This document shows positions 34,569 to 44,423 of a stretch of DNA of 64,000 nucleotides, in pieces. Origin of the DNA: an uncultured Clostridia bacterium. GTDB lineage: Bacteria; Bacillota; Clostridia; Oscillospirales; Ruminococcaceae. The notes under the pieces are model-generated. The model searched no databases. It saw nothing but the letters and a program-made list of their open reading frames with translations, and was not told where the DNA came from. The stretch covers positions 1-64,000 of the forward strand of contig CAMNXF010000007.1 of the NCBI GenBank assembly GCA_946567425.1. Reading direction: 5' to 3'. The translations under genes were made by a program, and so were the position numbers. Each line of letters opens with the position of its first letter. Within the stretch, counting starts at the first letter, position 1.

Positions 34569-35222
34569 TTACATTATTTCCCAGATGAACTCCGCCGAAT
34601 CGCTAGAATTGATGTCCTCGGGCTCAAACTCGGGAACAGCGCCCGCCGAAACTGCTCCGCGCTCCATTTCCATTGTGTATGCGCTCGCCGAATAGACATT
34701 TATATCCGTCCAGTTATAGTTAATATTGAGAAGCGTACCGAGCTTCACACCCGATGCCGCGCATAGAATTTCAGCTTTCTGACGGGCATTTTCGGTCGCC
34801 GCTCTGAGCAGCTCCGCGCTGATCTTCTCAGGTTCTTTTACGGTGAATTTTATCGAGAACTCCGCGTCCGCGCCGCTGTTTGATATCGCCGTGAGAGTTT
34901 CTGCGAGCTTCTTCGCGTCCATATCGAACGACAGTCTGAGCGTGTAACGGCAGACGTATCCCGCGAAAACGTTGCGGTATCTTCCGTGCTCGTCGGTCTC
35001 GCCCTCGTAATTTGTCCGCACGTTGAACGAAAGCGTCTTTAAGTCCTCCTTAGCGAACCCCGAAGAAACAACCGCGCTTTGCAGCAACTCAATGCGCTTA
35101 TTCGCACCCTCAACGGACTTGGCATACTCCTTGTCCTTGGAGACGATATTGAGCGTTATCGCGATAAAATCGGGCTTTACGGAGGCAGTACCTATTCCCT
35201 TTACTGTTATCGTTCTCGGCAT
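34569..35222 (-). CDS. SIMPL (DUF541) domain protein
   Basis: 217 residues covering one SIMPL domain: ITVKGIGTASVKPDFIAITLNI at the start, LKTLSFNVRTNYEGETD in the middle, ATENARQKAEILCAASGVKLGTLLNI near the end. Many SIMPL proteins are periplasmic or membrane-linked; this one has no signal peptide and should be cytoplasmic. It starts three bases after the decarboxylase beta-subunit gene, so it is co-transcribed with the sodium pump genes. The biochemical role is unknown. Confidence 0.85.
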   Translation of the reverse strand: MPRTITVKGIGTASVKPDFIAITLNIVSKDKEYAKSVEGANKRIELLQSAVVSSGFAKEDLKTLSFNVRTNYEGETDEHGRYRNVFAGYVCRYTLRLSFDMDAKKLAETLTAISNSGADAEFSIKFTVKEPEKISAELLRAATENARQKAEILCAASGVKLGTLLNINYNWTDINVYSASAYTMEMERGAVSAGAVPEFEPEDINSSDSAEFIWEIM

Positions 35223-35225
35223 GGC

Positions 35226-36509
35226 TTACCCCAATACTGACAGCAGAACGCCCGCAGCGACCGCCGAACCGATAACGCCTGCTACGTTCGGACCCATTGC
35301 GTGCATAAGCAGGAAGTTGGAGGGGTTGGTCTGCGCGCCGACCTTCTGCGATACGCGCGCCGCCATGGGAACTGCGGATACACCCGCAGAACCAATAAGC
35401 GGATTGATCTTTCTGCCCGAAATGATATACATCAGCTTGCCGAGCAGCACACCGCACGCGGTACCTACGCAAAACGCGATAAGTCCGAGCACTATAATGA
35501 AGATCGTCTTCCAGCTGAGGAAGTTGTCTGCAACAGCGGTGGCGCCGACGGTGATACCGAGGAATATTGTGATGATGTTCATAAGCTCGTTCTGAGCAGT
35601 CTTGACAAGTCTATCGCATACGCCCGACTCCTTCATCAGGTTGCCGAACATAAGGATACCGACCAACGGAGCAGCCGACGGAACGATCAGCGAAACGATA
35701 ACGGTAACAGCGATCGGGAATACGACCTTCTCGATCTTTGATACCTCGCGGAGCTGACCCATTTTTACGGAACGCTCCTTTTCGGTCGTGAGCGCTTTCA
35801 TAATGGGCGGCTGGATTACCGGCACAAGCGCCATGTACGAATATGCCGCAACGGCTATCGATCCCAGCAACTGCGGTGCTAACTTGGACGTGAGGTAAAT
35901 CGCCGTAGGACCGTCCGCACCGCCTATGATCGCGATCGAAGCCGCTTCCTTAAGCGTGAAGCCGTCAAAGCCAATCCCCGAAAGGTCGAAGAAGTTCAGC
36001 AGGCACGCGCCGAGGAACGTGAAGAAGATACCGCCCTGTGCAGCCGCGCCGAGCAAGAAGCTTTTGGGGTTTGCGATAAGCGGACCGAAGTCAGTCATAG
36101 AGCCGATGCCGAGGAAGATGAGCGGCGGATAGATCTGGAGCTTAACACCCAAATACAGCATATCCAACAAACCGCCCTCGTGGAGCACCTTGCCGTAATC
36201 AAGCGAGGTCTCGGGCGTAAACACCGACATAAAAAGTCCGCCGATTCCCGCGTCAACATACGTCGGCGCAAAGTAGGGGTTAGTCGCCGGATCCCACAGC
36301 TCGGGATGATAAAGCCCCGTAAGCGGCAGGTTGGTCAACAGCATACCAAACGCTATCGGCAGCATAAGCAGCGGCTCATACTGCTTGACTATTGCAAGAT
36401 AGAACAGGACGAACGACAGAAGTATCATGATTATACACCTGATATCACTCAATCCCGTAAAACCGGAAGTATCAATAAGTCCGGTTATCGTACTTTTAAA
36501 TATTTCCAT
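35226..36509 (-). CDS. oadB: sodium-translocating decarboxylase beta subunit
   Basis: The membrane subunit (427 residues) of a biotin-dependent decarboxylase that couples CO2 release to Na+ export. About eleven hydrophobic helices; the signature IIGGADGPTAIYLTSKLAP (about 205-225) carries the conserved Asp of the Na+ channel. The start at 36509 is chosen by GAAAGG upstream. The real complex could act on oxaloacetate, methylmalonyl-CoA, malonate or glutaconyl-CoA; the alpha and biotin-carrier subunits that would decide are not in the window. Confidence 0.92.
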   Translation of the reverse strand: MEIFKSTITGLIDTSGFTGLSDIRCIIMILLSFVLFYLAIVKQYEPLLMLPIAFGMLLTNLPLTGLYHPELWDPATNPYFAPTYVDAGIGGLFMSVFTPETSLDYGKVLHEGGLLDMLYLGVKLQIYPPLIFLGIGSMTDFGPLIANPKSFLLGAAAQGGIFFTFLGACLLNFFDLSGIGFDGFTLKEAASIAIIGGADGPTAIYLTSKLAPQLLGSIAVAAYSYMALVPVIQPPIMKALTTEKERSVKMGQLREVSKIEKVVFPIAVTVIVSLIVPSAAPLVGILMFGNLMKESGVCDRLVKTAQNELMNIITIFLGITVGATAVADNFLSWKTIFIIVLGLIAFCVGTACGVLLGKLMYIISGRKINPLIGSAGVSAVPMAARVSQKVGAQTNPSNFLLMHAMGPNVAGVIGSAVAAGVLLSVLG

Positions 36510-36526
36510 ATTTCGGTTTTCCTTTC

Positions 36527-37003
36527 TTAGAATTGACGCATATTGTCGTTTACACCCGCCATACTCCACGCGGACCGTGTGCGAACGGACTTGCGCCTGC
36601 TTATGCCCGTTATCGTATACGCAGTGCCCTCCGCCTCGGCATAAGCGGCGATTGCGGCGCTTATGACCGCAACGATCTCCTCGTCGTTATTCGGCGCTTC
36701 ATCTTCAGCGGTAGCCTCAGCAATCGGTACGGGCGCGGGAACAGTGACTTTTTCCACCTCAAGCGCCGCGGCTCTCTTTGCCGCCCTGCTCTTGTCGATA
36801 GCCTTGAAGATCGTTCCCATTAACCAGAAGAAGAAAATGAGAATTGCCAGAATAAGGAAAACTACCAGTATTCCCGTAATGGTGAGAATGCCGACCGAAC
36901 CCCAGTAATCGGGATCGCCAAGCTGATCCTTAGCACTTCCCAAGCCTTGAATCCTTTCGATAGCGCTGCCGCTTTCTGACAGCATACTAAACGCAATGTT
37001 CAT
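36527..37003 (-). CDS. oadG: OadG-type gamma subunit of the sodium pump decarboxylase
   Basis: 158 residues: one N-terminal membrane helix (about 36-62, GILTITGILVVFLILAILIFFFW), an Ala/Pro/Glu-rich linker, and a cytoplasmic tail EEIVAVISAAIAAYAEAEG followed by RRKSVRTRSAWSMAGVNDNM. The tail is the hallmark of OadG-like subunits that hold the complex together. It directly precedes the beta subunit. A TTGAAT-17-TATAAT promoter drives the operon. Confidence 0.85.
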   Translation of the reverse strand: MNIAFSMLSESGSAIERIQGLGSAKDQLGDPDYWGSVGILTITGILVVFLILAILIFFFWLMGTIFKAIDKSRAAKRAAALEVEKVTVPAPVPIAEATAEDEAPNNDEEIVAVISAAIAAYAEAEGTAYTITGISRRKSVRTRSAWSMAGVNDNMRQF

Positions 37004-37061
37004 TTATAATTACTCCTTTTTCGCTCGAAAAAAATCGAGAATTATTTCCGAAATCAAAATC

Positions 37062-37090
37062 ATTATACTATATTTTAACAAAAAATTCAA
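37062..37090 (-). promoter_or_regulatory. promoter of the oadG-oadB-SIMPL operon
   Basis: TTGAAT (37085-37090), 17-base spacer, TATAAT (37062-37067) on the minus strand. Confidence 0.75.
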
Positions 37091-37200
37091 CCACTTATAT
37101 AAAATTTTTTTAACAAAGTTTCGCCATTAAAATATAGCACTTTGCACAAAATACCGTTAAAAAAATATATTATTATCACAAAACCATACCGTCGTATATA

Positions 37201-37911
37201 TCAGCCGCCAAAACCTCCGTCAACGCCGAGTATCTGCCCCGTAATGAAACGGTTCTCAGCAAGCGCGCGAACGGCTTTCGCGACCTCATACGGCTGTCCG
37301 AGACGGTTCAGCGGAGTTTCCTCAGTAAGCTCGGCAAGTTCCTCCGCGGTAAGGTGTAAGGTGTTCATGGGGCTGTTGATAACTCCAGGGGCAACCGCGT
37401 TCACGGTTATCCCCGACAAGCCCAGTTCCTTTGCAAGCGCCTTAGTAAAGCCGATAACGCCAGCCTTTGCCGCAGAATACGCAACCTCGCAGGACGCGCC
37501 GTAAACTCCCCAGACCGAGGAAACGTTCACGACCGCGCCGCTTTTTTTGCTCACCATGGACGGAACAACCGCCCGCGTCACATTGAAAACACCCGTCAGG
37601 TTCACGTCGATCATGCGCCGCCAATCCTCATGCGATGTGTCAAGGAACGGCTTTATCATGGAAATTCCCGCGTTATTCACCAGAACGTCTATACGCCCGA
37701 ACCCGTGCAGGACGTTCCGCACCGCATCATTCACAGATGAGATATCCGAAATATCCATAGGTATGCCGGAACAGTTCAGCTTTTCCGTAAGCAGCCGAGC
37801 CTGTTCCGCTGCGGTGCTGTATGTGAATATCACGTCATCGGTTTTCGCGAATTCCTCAGCGAGAGCCGCGCCAATCGCTCCCGTGCCGCCCGTAATCAGA
37901 ACCGTGCTCAT
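37201..37911 (-). CDS. short-chain dehydrogenase/reductase (FabG-like)
   Basis: A 236-residue NAD(P)-dependent oxidoreductase. Cofactor motif TGGTGAIGAALAEEF (7-21), NNAG at about 88, catalytic Ser in VNVSSVWG, Tyr-x-x-x-Lys in AYSAAKAGV, and C-terminal GQILGVDGGFGG. It resembles FabG 3-oxoacyl-ACP reductases, but the context (end of the clpE operon, start overlapping the clpE stop) is not a fatty-acid locus, so the substrate is open. Confidence 0.88.
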   Translation of the reverse strand: MSTVLITGGTGAIGAALAEEFAKTDDVIFTYSTAAEQARLLTEKLNCSGIPMDISDISSVNDAVRNVLHGFGRIDVLVNNAGISMIKPFLDTSHEDWRRMIDVNLTGVFNVTRAVVPSMVSKKSGAVVNVSSVWGVYGASCEVAYSAAKAGVIGFTKALAKELGLSGITVNAVAPGVINSPMNTLHLTAEELAELTEETPLNRLGQPYEVAKAVRALAENRFITGQILGVDGGFGG

Positions 37912-40259
37912 TCAACGCTGACGACGATCTCGCCGTCCTCAGCGGTTATAGCCACCTTGGAAAGCGTCTTTTCGTTGTTGTCAATAAGCAGCTCGGCAAT
38001 CTTATCCTCGATATCGGAGCGTATCACGCGGCGGATATCGCGTCCGCCAAACTTGCCGCCGAACGCCTTTTTAGCAATAGCTGTATACGTTTCCTCGGCA
38101 ATCTCAAGCGACAGTCCTTTTTCCTCAAGCGGCGAACGCAGTTCCTCCAGATTGAGCTTGGCGATCTTCGCGTAGCTCTCCTCAGACAACGGCGAAAACG
38201 CCACAATCTCGTCCACTCTCGCCATAAACTCCGGACGCAGGAAGTCACGCAAGCCTTTCATTACGCGCTCTCGGCTCATATCCTCCTGCGTTTTCGAGAA
38301 GCCGATACCGTTTATACCGCCCGTTGAACCAGCGTTCGAGGTCATGGCAATTATAGTGTTCTCAAAGCTTACGTTTCTGCCGTGCGAATCGGTAATCTTG
38401 CCCTCGTCGAGAATTTGCAGCAGAATGTTCATAACATCGGGGTGCGCCTTTTCAATCTCGTCAAACAGAATTACCGAATACGGCTTTCTGCGGACGCGCT
38501 CAGTAAGCTGCCCCGCCTCGTCGTAACCGACGTATCCGGGAGGCGAACCGATTATCTTGGAAACGCTGTGTTTCTCCATATACTCGGACATATCCAGCCG
38601 TATAAGCGGGTCGACCGTGTCAAACATTTCCTTTGCGAGAACCTTTACAAGTTCCGTTTTGCCCACGCCTGTGGGTCCCACGAAGATGAACGACGCGGGT
38701 CTGCGGCGGTCGGAAAGCTGTATGCGGCTGCGCTTTATCGCTTTAGCGACCAGCTCGCAAGCCTCATCCTGACCGATGACCTTTGCTTTAAGGCTGTCCT
38801 CGAGCGTCGCCATACGCTTAAACTCGGTCTCCTGTATCTTATTCGCGGGAATACCCGTCCATAGCTCTATGACCTTAGACAAATCGTCCATATTGACATA
38901 AACGTTTTCAGCTGCCTCTTTAAGACCGTCGATCTTCTTTTCGTTCTGCGCGATAGTGGTTTTCAGCTCCGCAAGACGCGCGTAGTCTATATTTGAATCT
39001 CCCGCAAGCTCGCTCTCCTCGCGTTTCTGCGCGGCAAGCTCCAACTTCATCTTCTCATATTCGGTAATACTTGGGCTGCCAAGCGACGCGCACGCGCACG
39101 CCTCGTCCAGCAAATCTATCGCTTTATCGGGAAGAAAACGGTCGTTGATATAGCGCTCTGAAAGCACCGCACACATCTTCACAATATCGTCCGAAACATG
39201 AACTTTATGATGCTCCTCGTAGTACTGTTTGATACCGCCGAGCAAGGTTATCGTCTCATCAACGGACGGCTCGTTTACGGTAACGGGCTGGAAACGCCGC
39301 TCCAGCGCGCTGTCCTTTTCGATATGCTTGCGGTACTCGGAGAACGTCGTCGCGCCGATAACCTGCAATTCGCCGCGCGAAAGTGCGGGCTTGAAGATAT
39401 TCGCGGCATTCATCGAACCCTCGGAATCGCCGCCCGTGCCGACAAGATTATGCACCTCGTCCACAAACAGCATAACGTTGCCCGCGTTCTTCACCTCGTC
39501 GATCAGCGACTTCACACGGCTCTCGAACTGTCCGCGGAACTGCGTTCCTGCGACGAGCGCGGTCAGGTCGAGCAAGTACAGCTCCTTGCCCTGAAGTCTG
39601 AACGGAACGTCGCCGCTCGCGAGCTTCAGCGCAATGCCCTCCGCGATCGCGGTCTTGCCGACGCCCGGCTCTCCTATCAGACAGGGATTGTTCTTGGTGC
39701 GGCGCGAGAGTATCTGCAATACGCGATATATCTCCTTTTCACGCCCGACAATCGTATCTATCTTGCCCTCTTTTGCTCTGCGGGTGAGATTTGTGCAGTA
39801 CGTCTCAAGACACTTGCGCTTCTTGTCGGGTTTCTCCTGCTTTTTGCGCGGTTTTTTCTCCTGTGCGGTATCATCCTTATCCGACCCGAACAGATTTTTC
39901 AGGAAATTCGGCATTGTACCCGCGCCGCCGCGCTCAAAAAGATTATCCTCGTCCTTGGAATCGCTGTCCTTGGCGTCGTCAAACTCGTCGTCCTCGTCGT
40001 CGGGATCATCCTTATCGCCTATGCCGAACTGCTTCAGCATATCCTTGTCAACAACGCCGTCCTCGCCGAAAATGGAATCGACAGCGCCCTCGAAGTCCTC
40101 CTCCGAGATACCCATCTGCTGCAAATATTCATTGACCTGCGGCAGACCGAGCTCCTTTGCGCAGTTAAGGCAAAGCCCCTCGCTCTTACGTTCACTGCCG
40201 CTCATTGTCGAAATGAACATCACCGCCGGACGCTTTTTGCATCTGGAACACATCATCAT
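37908..40259 (-). CDS. clpE: Clp ATPase, ClpE-like (zinc finger replacing the Clp-N domain)
   Basis: An AAA+ unfoldase (783 residues) that feeds substrates to ClpP. It lacks the double Clp-N repeat and instead has an N-terminal [13 protein letters not shown]...CLNCAKELG zinc finger (about 4-35) and a very acidic stretch ([12 protein letters not shown], about 80-105). Two AAA+ modules follow: Walker [10 protein letters not shown] and Walker B LFVDEVHN in the first, [12 protein letters not shown] and [12 protein letters not shown] in the second, with a helical middle segment (about 400-450). ClpE is normally heat-inducible via CtsR, but no CtsR/McsAB genes are here. It follows the CvpA-like gene in a four-gene operon. 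Confidence 0.88.
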   Translation of the reverse strand: MMMCSRCKKRPAVMFISTMSGSERKSEGLCLNCAKELGLPQVNEYLQQMGISEEDFEGAVDSIFGEDGVVDKDMLKQFGIGDKDDPDDEDDEFDDAKDSDSKDEDNLFERGGAGTMPNFLKNLFGSDKDDTAQEKKPRKKQEKPDKKRKCLETYCTNLTRRAKEGKIDTIVGREKEIYRVLQILSRRTKNNPCLIGEPGVGKTAIAEGIALKLASGDVPFRLQGKELYLLDLTALVAGTQFRGQFESRVKSLIDEVKNAGNVMLFVDEVHNLVGTGGDSEGSMNAANIFKPALSRGELQVIGATTFSEYRKHIEKDSALERRFQPVTVNEPSVDETITLLGGIKQYYEEHHKVHVSDDIVKMCAVLSERYINDRFLPDKAIDLLDEACACASLGSPSITEYEKMKLELAAQKREESELAGDSNIDYARLAELKTTIAQNEKKIDGLKEAAENVYVNMDDLSKVIELWTGIPANKIQETEFKRMATLEDSLKAKVIGQDEACELVAKAIKRSRIQLSDRRRPASFIFVGPTGVGKTELVKVLAKEMFDTVDPLIRLDMSEYMEKHSVSKIIGSPPGYVGYDEAGQLTERVRRKPYSVILFDEIEKAHPDVMNILLQILDEGKITDSHGRNVSFENTIIAMTSNAGSTGGINGIGFSKTQEDMSRERVMKGLRDFLRPEFMARVDEIVAFSPLSEESYAKIAKLNLEELRSPLEEKGLSLEIAEETYTAIAKKAFGGKFGGRDIRRVIRSDIEDKIAELLIDNNEKTLSKVAITAEDGEIVVSVE

Positions 40260-40287
40260 AAAAATCACCCTTTCATTTTCTATGGGA

Positions 40288-41316
40288 TCAAGTCAAAAAA
40301 TTAAGAAAATCGACCTCATAAATCCTTTTAAACAAATATGTTGAATCAATTGCCGTCTGATTGAACAAAATTACGTTTCCGACGCTCAGCGACACGATAA
40401 AACGCGTTATCAGACAGACCACGCATATCACCACTATTCCCTCGCACAGCCCCGCAAGTCCGCCCGCGAGAGCGTTAGCCTTGCCGATAACAGGTATCTT
40501 GTTAATCACTTTCGTAAGGTTTGCGACCACCCCGAGCACTACGGAAACTATCGAAAAAATGAGAATAAACGCGATCGTGCGCAGTATTATAATGCAGTTA
40601 GGAGCGATTATTCCGTCGACGATCGAGCCGCGGATAGTATCCTTTGTCTCGATCATCGTAAGCGCGAGTGTTCTTGCCGCGCCGACTCCGAGCGTATCAG
40701 CGTTGGTCGTTCCGGTTATCGAGGGCATATATTTCGCCACCGTACCCGCGATCTCGTTGAACTGCTCAAAATCCTCTCGTCCCACGAGATTTACCGCGAC
40801 CACTTGCGACACAACAAGCTTACCAAGCCCGTATTTCTCAATATCGTCCATAGTGAAATCCACCGTTTTGGCGTTCAGCGAGGATACATCCAGATCGTCG
40901 TTCAGACCGACCAACCTAAGATCGGCGCTGTCTATTCCCGTATTTGACAAGTCAACGTCGGAAAGGTCGAAAACGGCTTTTCCCGTTCCCGCATAATTAG
41001 GGGTTATCTCCGTTACGGGCACTCCCCCGACCTCTACTTTCGAGAAGTCGATATCGGGAATACTGCCGAGCCGCATTGTACGAAGCCCCTCGTCTACGGC
41101 ATTGTCGATTTGCTCCTCCAGCGGCTGCCGAATGAAATTATCATAAACCGTCTCGGCGATTGGCTTGCTGAATATCATAGCGCACGCAAACGCCGCAATG
41201 ACCGCTATCATACCGATGATCACCTTTGCGAAACCGTTTTTCCAGCCCGCGAAGAAAAATCCAACGGCTATCACAACGATCACCACGTCAAATACTATTG
41301 CGAATTCCTGTCCCAT
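40288..41316 (-). CDS. CvpA-like membrane protein with a large extracytoplasmic insertion
   Basis: 342 residues. An N-terminal pair of helices (about 5-50, [29 protein letters not shown]) and C-terminal helices (about 230-330, with [19 protein letters not shown]) fit the CvpA family. The roughly 180 intervening residues are hydrophilic and would lie outside the membrane, much longer than in typical CvpA (160-200 residues in total). Function of the family is poorly known. It is co-transcribed between the DUF5711-like and clpE genes. Confidence 0.7.
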   Translation of the reverse strand: MGQEFAIVFDVVIVVIAVGFFFAGWKNGFAKVIIGMIAVIAAFACAMIFSKPIAETVYDNFIRQPLEEQIDNAVDEGLRTMRLGSIPDIDFSKVEVGGVPVTEITPNYAGTGKAVFDLSDVDLSNTGIDSADLRLVGLNDDLDVSSLNAKTVDFTMDDIEKYGLGKLVVSQVVAVNLVGREDFEQFNEIAGTVAKYMPSITGTTNADTLGVGAARTLALTMIETKDTIRGSIVDGIIAPNCIIILRTIAFILIFSIVSVVLGVVANLTKVINKIPVIGKANALAGGLAGLCEGIVVICVVCLITRFIVSLSVGNVILFNQTAIDSTYLFKRIYEVDFLNFLT

Positions 41317-41326
41317 ATTACTCCCC

Positions 41327-42460
41327 TCAAAGCTCTATCCGCTGAACGCTGTTGTAGCCCAGCAAATAAGCGCAATTGTTCATTATCTTTATATCGGAAT
41401 ACTCGTCCTCAAGGGCGTGCGTTTCGGTGCATTCAAGCATTGAATTGTAAGTATAAAGCTTGCTGCCGCTGAGAATATACAGCTTTCCGTCACACACGTC
41501 AAACGCCGTTACGGCATCGGGCGTTATCGCCGCTGCGGCATCGAGCGTTTCGCTGTACGCAACGGCAATTTCGCCGTTGGATGCCGAATCGCGGAAAAAC
41601 ACCGCACGCAGACCGTCCGTTTCGGAAATACCGACGACCTGCCTTGTAAACCCGCTCTGCGCGGAAATATCGCCGTTCTGCTCGTCAAGCAGGAACGCTC
41701 CGCTGCTTGTTACAGCGTAGATACCGTCGCTACAGCGCTCCAGTGAAAACGAAACATCGTTCCCGATAAAAGTCCGCCAGCTCTCGCTTTCGGAATTTGT
41801 GAAGTCAAAACGCAGCACGCTCGTCTGCAAATCGCCGTCACGTTCCCCGACCACCGCGGCAAAAACGCTGTCGTCGTTCGGTCCGAAACATACTTGCATT
41901 ATTTTTTCATTGGGAGAAGCCCAGCGGAATATCTGCTTTCCCTCTCCGTTAAATATGTACAAATAATTGGAATACCTTGACGAAGTAGTAACCACCGCAC
42001 AGCGGTCCGAATTGCCCGCCTTGGCGAAAACGATACTGTCCTCAGTGACGTTCGAGAAGATCTCGGACGACCTCGAAAAAACCTTGAATCCACTGCCGTT
42101 CCTGTCGAAAACCACGACCCTGCGCGCATTCGAATCGGACGCGGGGTTCTGAAAGCCGTGCTGTATTCCCGAAAGTTCGGCTCCGACTGCGTTATACGTA
42201 TACAGATACGTATCGGTGAGCAGATAGAAATTTTCGCCAAGCTCGCCCATAGCATACTGCGTACTGCCCGGCAGCGATACGGGAAATCCGCCGTCGCCCG
42301 TATTGAGAGCAACGTCCTTGAACGGCTCGATCAGCTTTCTCCAGTTGGCTGCTATCAATATCACCGCAATAAGCACAATGAGGAATACCATGCCCCTCAC
42401 CGCAAGACTTTTTTGCTTGCGTTTCCTGCGGAATTTATTCATATCGTTTCTTTCGTCCAT
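41327..42460 (-). CDS. membrane-anchored beta-propeller-like protein (DUF5711-like)
   Basis: 377 residues: a basic N-terminus (KFRRKRKQK), one membrane helix (about 23-42), and an extracellular domain made of repeated short strands (for example YLLTDTYLYTYNAVG, VVVFDRNGSGFKVFSR, YLYIFNGEGKQIFRW, LYILSGSKLYTYNS) that resemble propeller blades. It looks like DUF5711 proteins of Clostridia. It is the first gene of the operon with CvpA-like, clpE and SDR genes, and the start follows GAGGAAAAATAA. Function unknown; an envelope sensor or scaffold is possible. Confidence 0.65.
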   Translation of the reverse strand: MDERNDMNKFRRKRKQKSLAVRGMVFLIVLIAVILIAANWRKLIEPFKDVALNTGDGGFPVSLPGSTQYAMGELGENFYLLTDTYLYTYNAVGAELSGIQHGFQNPASDSNARRVVVFDRNGSGFKVFSRSSEIFSNVTEDSIVFAKAGNSDRCAVVTTSSRYSNYLYIFNGEGKQIFRWASPNEKIMQVCFGPNDDSVFAAVVGERDGDLQTSVLRFDFTNSESESWRTFIGNDVSFSLERCSDGIYAVTSSGAFLLDEQNGDISAQSGFTRQVVGISETDGLRAVFFRDSASNGEIAVAYSETLDAAAAITPDAVTAFDVCDGKLYILSGSKLYTYNSMLECTETHALEDEYSDIKIMNNCAYLLGYNSVQRIEL

Positions 42461-42499
42461 TTATTTTTCCTCATACGGCGAGCATTGGTTTATCTTTAT

Positions 42500-42529
42500 A
42501 TTATACCACATTCACACCCGTTTCGTCAA
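42500..42529 (-). promoter_or_regulatory. promoter of the DUF5711-cvpA-clpE-SDR operon
   Basis: TTGACG (42524-42529), 18-base spacer, TATAAT (42500-42505) on the minus strand, 11 bases beyond the truA stop. Confidence 0.7.
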
Positions 42530-42540
42530 GCCCCGTTTAT

Positions 42541-43599
42541 TCACTCATCAGTCACATCGGGAAAATCCTCCGCAAAGCTCTGCGGATAGTTGCGCGGCAG
42601 ATTGCGGTGGGCGGTTATCACGTTAAAGTTATTCGAGTTTATCGTAATTATAACGCCCATGCCTATCACATAATAATTTTTTCCTTTTTTGACAACGACG
42701 CTCCTGTCGTCACTGATTATCGCCTTGCACCACCTCACGGGATTGTTGGTGTTCAGGTAAATATTTTTCTTCATGCGCTCTCTGCCCATTCCCTTTATGT
42801 GAAGCATTGAGAAATTCTTTATCAGTTCGGCTTTGTAGTCGATGACCTCCTCCTCTTCGTACAGCACATCATTTAGATATAAGCCCTCGGGCGGCAGCGT
42901 AACTCCCGCAAAGCCTCTCTCACCCGTCTCGAGCGCTTTGGCGATATCGTCGACCTCGCGTCTTCCCTCGTTGATATAAATAAGCGTGCCCGCGATTATT
43001 CTTACCATATTATACAAGAAACCGTTGCCGCGTATTTTTATTTCACAAATACCGTCCTTTTGTGTAACGCCAAGTTCATAAATAGTACGAACCGTGGTCT
43101 TGACGCGCGATTTTCCCTCTGCACGGCAGAACGCCCCGAAATCGTGTTCGCCGATAAATAACGCCGCCGCGTCGTTCATCTTTTTGATATTAAGCGAATA
43201 CGGGTAATGGTACGCCAGCTTTTGCATAAAAACGTCACGCATGGTTTTATTGTTTATGAGATACACATATTCCTTGGATTTTGTGCAAAATCTTGCGTGA
43301 AATTCCTCGTCGACGTCCTCACAGGACAACACCGCGATACTGTCTGGCAGCAACGTGTTCATTCCCTTGATGAAACCCTCGCACGGGATTGAGCTGTCGA
43401 TGTGCACGTTAAAGCAGAATCTTCGCGCGTGTACTCCCGCGTCCGTCCTCGAACAACCGTATATGACGGGCGGCTCGGTTTTAAGCAGCTTGCCAATCGC
43501 CTTTTCAACGACCTCCTGAACGGTTATCGCATTATCCTGCCGCTGAAAACCATGATAATCCACGCCGTTGTACGCGATAAAAACCTTTAAATTACGCAT
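42541..43599 (-). CDS. truA: tRNA pseudouridine synthase A fused to a DUF3781-like domain
   Basis: 352 residues. Residues 1-245 are TruA, which makes pseudouridine at tRNA positions 38-40: CSRTDAGVHARRF holds the catalytic Asp, and GFLYNMVRIIAGTLI and GVTLPPEGLYL complete the family set. A typical TruA ends near this last motif (about 245-270 residues). The extra roughly 100 residues (FSMLHIKGMGRERMKKNIYL, VRWCKAIISDD, YYVIGMGVIITINSNNFNVITAHR) look like DUF3781, usually a stand-alone protein. The start follows GGAGGT; last gene of the ecf operon. Confidence 0.9.
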   Translation of the reverse strand: MRNLKVFIAYNGVDYHGFQRQDNAITVQEVVEKAIGKLLKTEPPVIYGCSRTDAGVHARRFCFNVHIDSSIPCEGFIKGMNTLLPDSIAVLSCEDVDEEFHARFCTKSKEYVYLINNKTMRDVFMQKLAYHYPYSLNIKKMNDAAALFIGEHDFGAFCRAEGKSRVKTTVRTIYELGVTQKDGICEIKIRGNGFLYNMVRIIAGTLIYINEGRREVDDIAKALETGERGFAGVTLPPEGLYLNDVLYEEEEVIDYKAELIKNFSMLHIKGMGRERMKKNIYLNTNNPVRWCKAIISDDRSVVVKKGKNYYVIGMGVIITINSNNFNVITAHRNLPRNYPQSFAEDFPDVTDE

Positions 43600-43610
43600 T
43601 TTACCTCCGT

Positions 43611-44423
43611 TTACGGTATTATCGGAATGCAGTTCAGCACGATCACTCCCGCGAACAGTATGAGCATTATTACGATCGCGGCATAATCCCTCGGTGCGGT
43701 CTTAAGCTGCCGCATACGCGTTCTGCCCTCGCCGCCGTGATAGCAGCGGCACTCCATTGCCGTCGCAAGCTCGTTCGCGCGTTTGAACGCCGAAACGAAC
43801 AGCGGTATCAGCACGGGCACGAGCGACTTCGCCTTTTTCATCAGCCCGCCTGTGTCGAGCTCCGCTCCGCGCGCTTTCTGCGCGGACATTATCTTGTCCG
43901 TCTCCTCGATAAGCGTCGGGATGAATCGAAGCGCTATCGTCATCATCATCGAAAGCTCGTGAACGGGAAACCGCACCTTTTTCAGCGGCGAAAGCAGCCT
44001 TTCGATCGCGTCCGTAAGCATTATCGGCGAGGTCGTATACGTCAGCAGCGACATACCGACTATCAGCGCCAGTATTCTCAAAAGCATAAACAGCGTCGTG
44101 CGTATACCCTCGGGGTATATCGAGATTATCCACCACTTGAAAAGCGGCTCCTCACCTGTTATAAACAGCAAGTTCAGTATTCCCGTGAACAGCATAAGCG
44201 GAAGTATCGGCTTTATGCTTTTCAGTATCATTATCAGTTTAATTTGTGAAAGCAAATAACATATCACCATAAACAAAATACCGACCAGCAGCCCCGTAAA
44301 GGTCTGCGAGGTAAACAGTATCACCAGATACAATATATCCAGAAGCAGCTTCACGCGACTGTCCATTCTATGAATTACGGACTTTCCCGGGAAATACTGA
44401 CCTATCGTAATATCCTTTATCAT
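43611..44423 (-). CDS. ecfT: energy-coupling factor transporter membrane component
   Basis: 270 residues with five or six helices. The opening [25 protein letters not shown] is the family signature, and the two Ala-Arg-Gly-type coupling motifs are visible as [11 protein letters not shown] (about 187) and [10 protein letters not shown] (near 235). Together with the EcfA pair it powers uptake of vitamins or metals through separate S components, none of which are encoded here. Its ATG overlaps the stop of the ATPase gene (ATGA). Confidence 0.93.
   Translation of the reverse strand: MIKDITIGQYFPGKSVIHRMDSRVKLLLDILYLVILFTSQTFTGLLVGILFMVICYLLSQIKLIMILKSIKPILPLMLFTGILNLLFITGEEPLFKWWIISIYPEGIRTTLFMLLRILALIVGMSLLTYTTSPIMLTDAIERLLSPLKKVRFPVHELSMMMTIALRFIPTLIEETDKIMSAQKARGAELDTGGLMKKAKSLVPVLIPLFVSAFKRANELATAMECRCYHGGEGRTRMRQLKTAPRDYAAIVIMLILFAGVIVLNCIPIIP

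Noticed and set aside
39198-40304. 368-residue frame on the plus strand
   Set aside because: Antisense to clpE; Leu/His-rich shadow.
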